Assembly (NCBI GenBank): GCA_030595925.1
Contig: JAUVLC010000096.1
Span: forward strand, 1 to 9,191
Reading direction: 5' to 3'
DNA: 9,191 bases
Origin: Clostridia bacterium
GTDB taxonomy: Bacteria > CBDUZB01 > JAGLHV01
Shown: positions 5,823 to 9,191 of the stretch, piece by piece
Layout of the letters: each line of letters begins with the position of its first letter
Numbering within the stretch: position 1 is the stretch's first letter
Made by a program: the position numbers and the translations under genes
The notes under the pieces: model-generated
The model's input: the letters and a program-made list of their open reading frames with translations, nothing else
Databases searched by the model: none
Told to the model about the DNA's origin: nothing

Positions 5823-5914
5823 AAACTTTTCCTTTCTAACTTCCCTGTTTCCACATCCGATTTCTTCAAATACTTACTTGCCAAATACACCAATATACTT
5901 TTCGTTTTTTCCAT
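5798..5914 (-). CDS. possible 38-codon leader frame upstream of ORF6N B
   Basis: ATG at 5914-5912, MEKTKSILVYLASKYLKKSD and on to TAA at 5800-5798, overlapping the ORF6N B start by 25 nt in another frame. The first 15 codons are kept in unit D (3769 leftward) with synonymous differences only (TTG/TTA, AAG/AAA), which weakly favours coding. No good ribosome site precedes the ATG. It could instead be a non-coding 5' region of the repeated unit. Confidence 0.3.
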   Translation of the reverse strand: MEKTKSILVYLASKYLKKSDVETGKLERKSLWSAKENR

Positions 5915-5933
5915 ACTTTAAAACCAAAAGATT

Positions 5934-5942
5934 GTCCCCCCC
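5934..5942. repeat. GTCCCCCCC at probable right end of unit B
   Basis: The shared leader segment (MEKTK region plus TTTTAAAGT) ends just before ATTGTCCCCCCC. GTCCCC is the complement of the GGGGAC seen at the left-end repeats. The AbiEii-like gene stops 11 nt further right at 5953. Confidence 0.4.
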
Positions 5943-5952
5943 TACCCTCTTT

Positions 5953-6756
5953 TTATAATACCTCCCGCAATCTCTTAAATCTCTCAAATATATCTTGCCT
6001 TAAATCATCAATATATTCATCTTGACCATTTTCTTTTTCTACCATTAAGCACCCTCGACTCGATTTCCGTTCAAAATACTCGTTTAAATTTTTAGAAACA
6101 TCCTTAAAATACCCTTTTTTTCTATATTGCTCTATTTCTTCTAAAATAACATCAATATCTGGAGCATATCTTAATATGAAATACATATAGTGCAAATCTT
6201 TTGCTTTTTTTTGCTCATTTTCTCTATCTATAAAGGTTGCTCCCTTATGGAATAGAAAAGATGCCGGTTTAGGACAATAAATTTTATAAGTTTTATTATT
6301 TCTTTTATTCTTTACATTTATAGGAATTCTCTGTTCTAAAAGAAAATCAAATTTATCTATTTTATTAACATTAATCTGGAATCCAATAAACTTTTCAATA
6401 GTATCTCGTGTGATATCTGAAAAAGCAATAAAATCTATTGGAATTTTTCCCCCTTTATATAATACAACAGGGTATATTTTATTTATCCTTAAATGTCTTT
6501 CCTTATAATCTAAAGGAGAAAGTCTCTCAAAAATAGTTTTGGGGTAAACTTTAGTTATTGTATCACTAAAACCAAAATCAATATCAACGGTAGTAACTAA
6601 TTTTACTACAAGATTATCCCATAAGAATCTTGAATAGATATAAGACATCCAACCACCAACAACTGTAAGGTCCTCGAGATAATTCTTCAAATCCTCTAAA
6701 ACATTAAAAAACTCTACTTCAATCTGGTCAAGATTAATCAAGATATTTCCCTTCAT
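5953..6756 (-). CDS. nucleotidyltransferase toxin of a type IV (AbiEii-like) toxin-antitoxin system
   Basis: 267 residues; ATG at 6756-6754, TAA at 5955-5953. The N-terminal half has a nucleotidyltransferase pattern: VVGGWMSYIYS with G34-G35, then TVDIDFGF with D58 and D60 as likely metal ligands. Further in are KIPIDFIAF and KPASFLFHKGATF, typical of the long minimal-NTase proteins (NTP_transf_8/AbiEii-like). It overlaps the upstream antitoxin gene by 23 nt, so translation is likely coupled; its own ribosome site is weak. AbiEii toxins are cytoplasmic nucleotidyltransferases that modify RNA and stop growth; the same role here is inferred from family and gene order. The frame is intact. A non-toxin nucleotidyltransferase cannot be excluded. 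Confidence 0.82.
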   Translation of the reverse strand: MKGNILINLDQIEVEFFNVLEDLKNYLEDLTVVGGWMSYIYSRFLWDNLVVKLVTTVDIDFGFSDTITKVYPKTIFERLSPLDYKERHLRINKIYPVVLYKGGKIPIDFIAFSDITRDTIEKFIGFQINVNKIDKFDFLLEQRIPINVKNKRNNKTYKIYCPKPASFLFHKGATFIDRENEQKKAKDLHYMYFILRYAPDIDVILEEIEQYRKKGYFKDVSKNLNEYFERKSSRGCLMVEKENGQDEYIDDLRQDIFERFKRLREVL

Positions 6757-7414
6757 CTTTTAAGATTCCTTCAAGGTGTTCTGCATGTTCTCTACCACGA
6801 GGCTGAAAATTATATAAATCAAGATATAATTGAATATTAGAAACGACATTATAACCATTTATTTTCCGGGAATTAAAAAATAGACTGTTTTTATAATAAG
6901 GACGGATTATGTTAAAATTACCCCCCCTTACCAGCTCTTTTAAATCTAATTTCTGTCTCAGTTCTAAAACATCTTTGTCCCAATTTTGAGTGTCAAGATA
7001 CAGATACACTTGATCCGTCTTTACAAAAGAAGTTATTAAATTAGCCCCTGTATGCAGAGTAACCGCATATTTCTTATTTTTCAAATAAGTCCTTAGTTTT
7101 CTTAAAATATTTTTATCCGGAGTATAATAAGTATATATTTCATTTAAGTCAAATTTATATTTTCTCACCCAATCAGCTACAAGTTTATATTTATTTGTAA
7201 GCAATGTATAAGTCTTGGGACCTTTATTTATTCTTTCTACATAGCCCTGTTTTATCATTACTTCTAATACACCCTGTGCCATTCCAATACTTACTCCCGG
7301 AAAATTTATAAAATCTCTTATTACCCATTTTTTACCAGGATAATGAATCATTTTCCTTAAGATTAGTGTAGCCTTGTCAGCAAAAATATTTTTCAATTTC
7401 TTGTTTTTTTTCAT
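6734..7414 (-). CDS. AbiEi-like winged-helix antitoxin/repressor
   Basis: I place the start at ATG 7414-7412, which has AAGGTG seven nt upstream, giving 226 residues; a GTG at 7441 lies too close to the predicted transcript start. Stop at 6736-6734. The N-terminal ~75 residues read as a winged helix (IRDFINFPGVSIGMAQGVLE, then MIKQGYVERI). The C-terminal part has the family signature NVVSNIQLYLDLYNFQPRG and REHAEHL. AbiEi proteins neutralise AbiEii and repress their own promoter; the operator-like dyads at 7415-7474 fit that. It forms a two-gene operon with the overlapping nucleotidyltransferase downstream. The frame is intact. Confidence 0.85.
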   Translation of the reverse strand: MKKNKKLKNIFADKATLILRKMIHYPGKKWVIRDFINFPGVSIGMAQGVLEVMIKQGYVERINKGPKTYTLLTNKYKLVADWVRKYKFDLNEIYTYYTPDKNILRKLRTYLKNKKYAVTLHTGANLITSFVKTDQVYLYLDTQNWDKDVLELRQKLDLKELVRGGNFNIIRPYYKNSLFFNSRKINGYNVVSNIQLYLDLYNFQPRGREHAEHLEGILKDEGKYLD

Positions 7415-7474
7415 AATGTTCACCTTTATCCTAATGTTCACTATTTAATGAACAATATACAACAAGTGAACATT
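7415..7474. promoter_or_regulatory. operator-like inverted repeats at the AbiE promoter
   Basis: AATGTTCACT at 7433-7442 and its exact complement AGTGAACATT at 7465-7474 form a 10-bp dyad. A further direct copy AATGTTCACC is at 7415-7424 and TGAACA at 7449-7454. The four half-sites bracket the -10 box, the spacer and the start region. AbiEi-type antitoxins are known to bind inverted repeats in their own promoters, so autorepression is the likely function. Confidence 0.75.
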
Positions 7475-7482
7475 AATGTCAA
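7454..7482 (-). promoter_or_regulatory. sigma70-type promoter of the AbiE-like operon
   Basis: Minus strand: TTGACA (7482-7477), 17-nt spacer, TATATT (7459-7454). The transcript would begin near 7447, leaving about 33 nt before the chosen ATG. One operator half-site fills the spacer and another overlaps the -10 box. Confidence 0.85.
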
Positions 7483-7530
7483 GAAAAATCTCTACCTTTT
7501 TCTTTTGCTATACTTACCGCTCCTTTAAAA

Positions 7531-7575
7531 GTTTCGGGGACGTTGTCAAGATGTCAAGATATGGTTTCTCTCTTT
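7531..7575. repeat. repeat R4 (end repeat of unit C)
   Basis: GTTTCGGGGACGTTGTCAAG then ATGTCAAGATATGGTTTCTC. It is nearly identical to R2 over its first 30 nt. It lies about 48 nt upstream of the AbiE -35 box, just as R3 lies beside the ATPase promoter. Confidence 0.85.
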
Positions 7576-7656
7576 TTTAGTTTTTAAATTGGAAACAGAA
7601 AGAAGTGGAATAAAATATTTTATTTCCCGATGACAAAAAAAATTTAAATTATTTTC

Positions 7657-7685
7657 TTCACAAAATAATAAAAAAATGGTATTTT
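7657..7685 (+). promoter_or_regulatory. promoter of small RNA copy 2
   Basis: TTCACA at 7657-7662, a 17-nt spacer and TATTTT at 7680-7685. It is weaker than the copy 1 promoter, but spacing to the conserved RNA block (5 nt from the -10 box) is the same. Confidence 0.6.
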
Positions 7686-7690
7686 TATAG

Positions 7691-7752
7691 TGAATCACGA
7701 TGAGAGGGCACACCTAAGGTTTCGTCCGAAGGTTACTCCCTCTCTTTTTTTT
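7691..7752 (+). ncRNA. putative small structured RNA, copy 2
   Basis: The 53-nt block at 7691-7743 is identical to copy 1, although the upstream 90 nt have drifted. AGAGGG and CCCTCT form the closing stem, and a C plus eight T's (7744-7752) follow, so an intrinsic terminator is kept. The RNA converges on ORF6N C, whose TGA lies 17 nt beyond the T-run. A GTG-initiated leaderless peptide (NHDERAHLRF...) is also possible here. The identity covers the stem and loops and both ends of the transcript, which favours an RNA. Confidence 0.65.
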
Positions 7753-7768
7753 ATCATTTAATTCCTTT

Positions 7769-8242
7769 TCATCTCCTAAATCCTATTTTTTTGCGGGGTT
7801 TTTCTGGTGGTGTCATTAGTTCCTGGATTACCTGAAATACTATTGCAAATTGCTCGTCGTATTTCTTCTCTATTGCGTCCATCTTTCGCTTTAAGTCTGC
7901 ATGGGTTGTAAGCATTTGTCTGAGGTTAGTAAAAACCCTCATAATCCGGATATTTACTTCTATTGCTCTCTCGCTATTTAAAACACTTGAGAGCATTGCT
8001 ACTCCATTTTCAGTAAAAGCATAAGGTTTATATCTTAACCCCATTTTATCCCCAGAATTGGAAGTGACAATTTGGCACCTCCAATTTTCAAACTCCTCTT
8101 CTGTTAATTGAAACATAAAATCCAAAGGGAATCTATCAATATTTCTACGCACCTGGCGTTTTAAGTTTTTTACTTCTACACCACAGAGTTCGGCTAAATC
8201 CTTATCCAACATTACTTTGTGTTTTCTAAGTAAAAAAATCTT
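7769..8242 (-). pseudogene. ORF6N-domain protein, copy C, 5'-truncated
   Basis: The frame is open from a TAA at 8245-8243 and reads KIFLLRKHKV, then MLDKDLAELCGVEVKNLKRQ; the homologous copy A begins about 15 residues earlier. The only ATG (8212-8210) falls inside the domain, after the first strand, and has no ribosome site. The rest is well kept: [30 protein letters not shown], a helical K/E-rich segment and the tail [12 protein letters not shown] with TGA at 7771-7769. Homology to copy A ends near 8242, where unrelated DNA with a REP-like hairpin begins. Most likely it is a truncated gene; translation from 8212 would give 147 residues missing the domain's N-terminus. Confidence 0.8.
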
Positions 8243-8290
8243 TTACTTTACCCCTACAACAATTCAAAGATAATACGGGTCTCCTTTCCC

Positions 8291-8318
8291 TACGCAGGCT
8301 AAAGAGCCTGCGGCTACC
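8291..8318. repeat. REP-like hairpin
   Basis: CGCAGGCT-AAAG-AGCCTGCG at 8293-8312, perfect 8-bp stem, followed by GCTACCA. Shape and flanking GGCTACC match the elements near 2250-2335. No T-run follows on the minus strand, so it is not a standard terminator for gltA... it lies 37 nt beyond the gltA stop. Confidence 0.65.
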
Positions 8319-8348
8319 AGATTCCCGCAATTACCATCCTTGCTCTGC

Positions 8349-9191
8349 TCATTTGGATTTTAAATATTCATTTATTGACTGAGCAGCGCGCTTACCTATT
8401 CCCATTGCCTCTATAACCGTAGCCGAACCGGTAACGATATCCCCTCCCGCCCAGACCTTTTCTTTAGAGGTTTTCCCTGTAATCTCATCAGCTATAATAT
8501 AACCCCACTTATTAAGCTTTAAATCCGGAACAGTAGAAAGAAATAAAGGATTGGCTTTGGTCCCCACCGCTATAATTACCTCATCCACCTCTAATTCAAA
8601 CTCCGAATTCTCAATGGGTAAAGGCCTTCTGCGGCCGGATTCATCCGGCTCTCCTAATTTAACTTTTAAACATTCCATACTACTCACCCATCCCTCTTTT
8701 TTACTTAAAATACGGACAGGCACAGTTAAAAATTTCATTTCAATTCCTTCTTCCTGGGCATTTTCAATTTCTTCTTTTCTTGCCGGCATTTCCTCCATGG
8801 AGCGACGATAAACAATATAGACATTCTCCGCTCCCAGGCGTAACGCTACCCGAGCGGAATCCATTGCTACATTTCCTCCCCCGATTACCGCTACTTTCTT
8901 CCCTCTCTTAATCGGTGTTGCATACTCAGGAAAACGATATGCTTTCATTAAATTAGCCCTGGTAAGAAACTCATTAGCCGAGTAAACGCCGTTTAAATTC
9001 TCACCGGGAATATTCATAAATCTGGGTAATCCCGCTCCGATACCCAGAAAAATTGCCTTATATCCTTGAGCAAATAAATCATCCAGGGTATATGTTTTTC
9101 CAATAATTTGATTATTCTCAAGTTCTACACCAAGATGCTGAATATATTCTACTTCCGTTTGCACAATTGCTTTGGGCAAACGAAACTCCGG
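8349..9191 (-). CDS. gltA: NADPH-dependent glutamate synthase small subunit-type oxidoreductase (partial, N-terminus beyond right edge)
   Basis: 280 residues are visible, entering as PEFRLPKAIVQTEV and open to the window edge; the real start lies outside. TGA is at 8351-8349. Visible parts: the middle of the FAD domain (YKAIFLGIGAGLPRFMNIPG), the NAD(P)H-binding Rossmann segment KVAVIGGGNVAMDSARVALR, IVYRRSMEEMPARKEE, and the C-terminal FAD signature VWAGGDIVTGSATVIEAM. This is the GltA/GltD family, which passes electrons from NADPH through FAD and FeS clusters; related members include NfnL/SudA-type subunits, so glutamate synthesis is likely but not certain. The frame is intact. A diverged paralogous fragment lies at 2446-2707. 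Confidence 0.92.
   Translation of the reverse strand, partial: PEFRLPKAIVQTEVEYIQHLGVELENNQIIGKTYTLDDLFAQGYKAIFLGIGAGLPRFMNIPGENLNGVYSANEFLTRANLMKAYRFPEYATPIKRGKKVAVIGGGNVAMDSARVALRLGAENVYIVYRRSMEEMPARKEEIENAQEEGIEMKFLTVPVRILSKKEGWVSSMECLKVKLGEPDESGRRRPLPIENSEFELEVDEVIIAVGTKANPLFLSTVPDLKLNKWGYIIADEITGKTSKEKVWAGGDIVTGSATVIEAMGIGKRAAQSINEYLKSK

Noticed and set aside
5683-5958. Plus-strand 91-codon frame, similar in part to the one near 3730
   Set aside because: The similarity is explained by the leader repeat shared by units B and D, not by a protein.
7414-7441. GTG at 7441 as antitoxin start
   Set aside because: It leaves almost no leader after the predicted transcript start near 7447; ATG at 7414 has a good AAGGTG site.
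1532-7575. CRISPR array
   Set aside because: The four R repeats are 1.2-2.5 kb apart with genes between them; there is no regular short spacing.
7691-7757. Minus-strand peptide through the RNA block (ATG after AAGGAATTAA, reading MIKKREGVTFGRN...)
   Set aside because: The frame is not kept at copy 1, where the NYN gene occupies the start and ends in TAA in a different frame.
8293-8312. Intrinsic terminator of gltA
   Set aside because: Strong stem but no T-run after it on the minus strand; REP-like context (GGCTACC) fits better.
8551-8811. Plus-strand 86-codon frame
   Set aside because: Antisense to gltA; no family resemblance.

Overview
The window is AT-rich bacterial DNA with a fragmented, repeat-laden accessory layout. 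Nearly every protein gene is on the minus strand. The mix of genes (a homotetrameric-type glutamate synthase small subunit, ORF6N proteins, an NYN/DUF88 nuclease, an AAA/DUF4143 ATPase, an AbiE-type toxin-antitoxin pair and a UvrD helicase fusion), together with REP-like hairpins, looks like an uncultured anaerobic lineage of the Omnitrophota kind. That assignment is an impression from gene style only; the sequence holds no rRNA or marker that would fix it.

Layout from left to right. (1) 1-1255: 5' part of a minus-strand gene joining a Vsr/DUF559-like nuclease domain to a UvrD-type helicase; it runs off the left edge. (2) 1256-1531: non-coding or unrecognised. (3) 1532-2098: a repeat (R1), then a frameshifted ORF6N gene (copy A). 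(4) 2099-2445: REP-like hairpins in opposite orientations. (5) 2446-2707: C-terminal fragment of a gltA paralogue, cut off a few bases before repeat R2. (6) 2713-3798: R2, a plus-strand promoter with a short structured RNA, a frameshifted NYN gene, and a gutted ORF6N remnant (copy D). (7) 3814-5187: AAA/DUF4143 ATPase with its own promoter. (8) 5208-5942: repeat R3 and the only intact ORF6N gene (copy B). (9) 5953-7482: AbiE-like type IV toxin-antitoxin pair with a very clear promoter/operator. (10) 7531-8242: repeat R4, a second identical copy of the short RNA, and a 5'-truncated ORF6N gene (copy C). (11) 8349-9191: gltA, which continues off the right edge.

The most unusual point is a multi-copy unit. 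A conserved end repeat (R) is followed by a plus-strand RNA of about 55 nt, with promoter and intrinsic terminator, which converges on a minus-strand ORF6N DNA-binding-protein gene. The two RNA copies are identical over 53 nt although their promoters and upstream flanks have diverged. Copies A and B look like versions that lost the RNA; copy D lost most of the ORF6N frame; copy C lost its 5' end. Defence or conflict genes (ATPase/DUF4143, AbiE pair, NYN, helicase-nuclease) lie between the units, so the window reads as an accumulation site where one repeated ORF6N/RNA element has arrived, recombined and decayed next to cargo genes. Mobility, RNA expression and any link between the RNA and ORF6N are inference.
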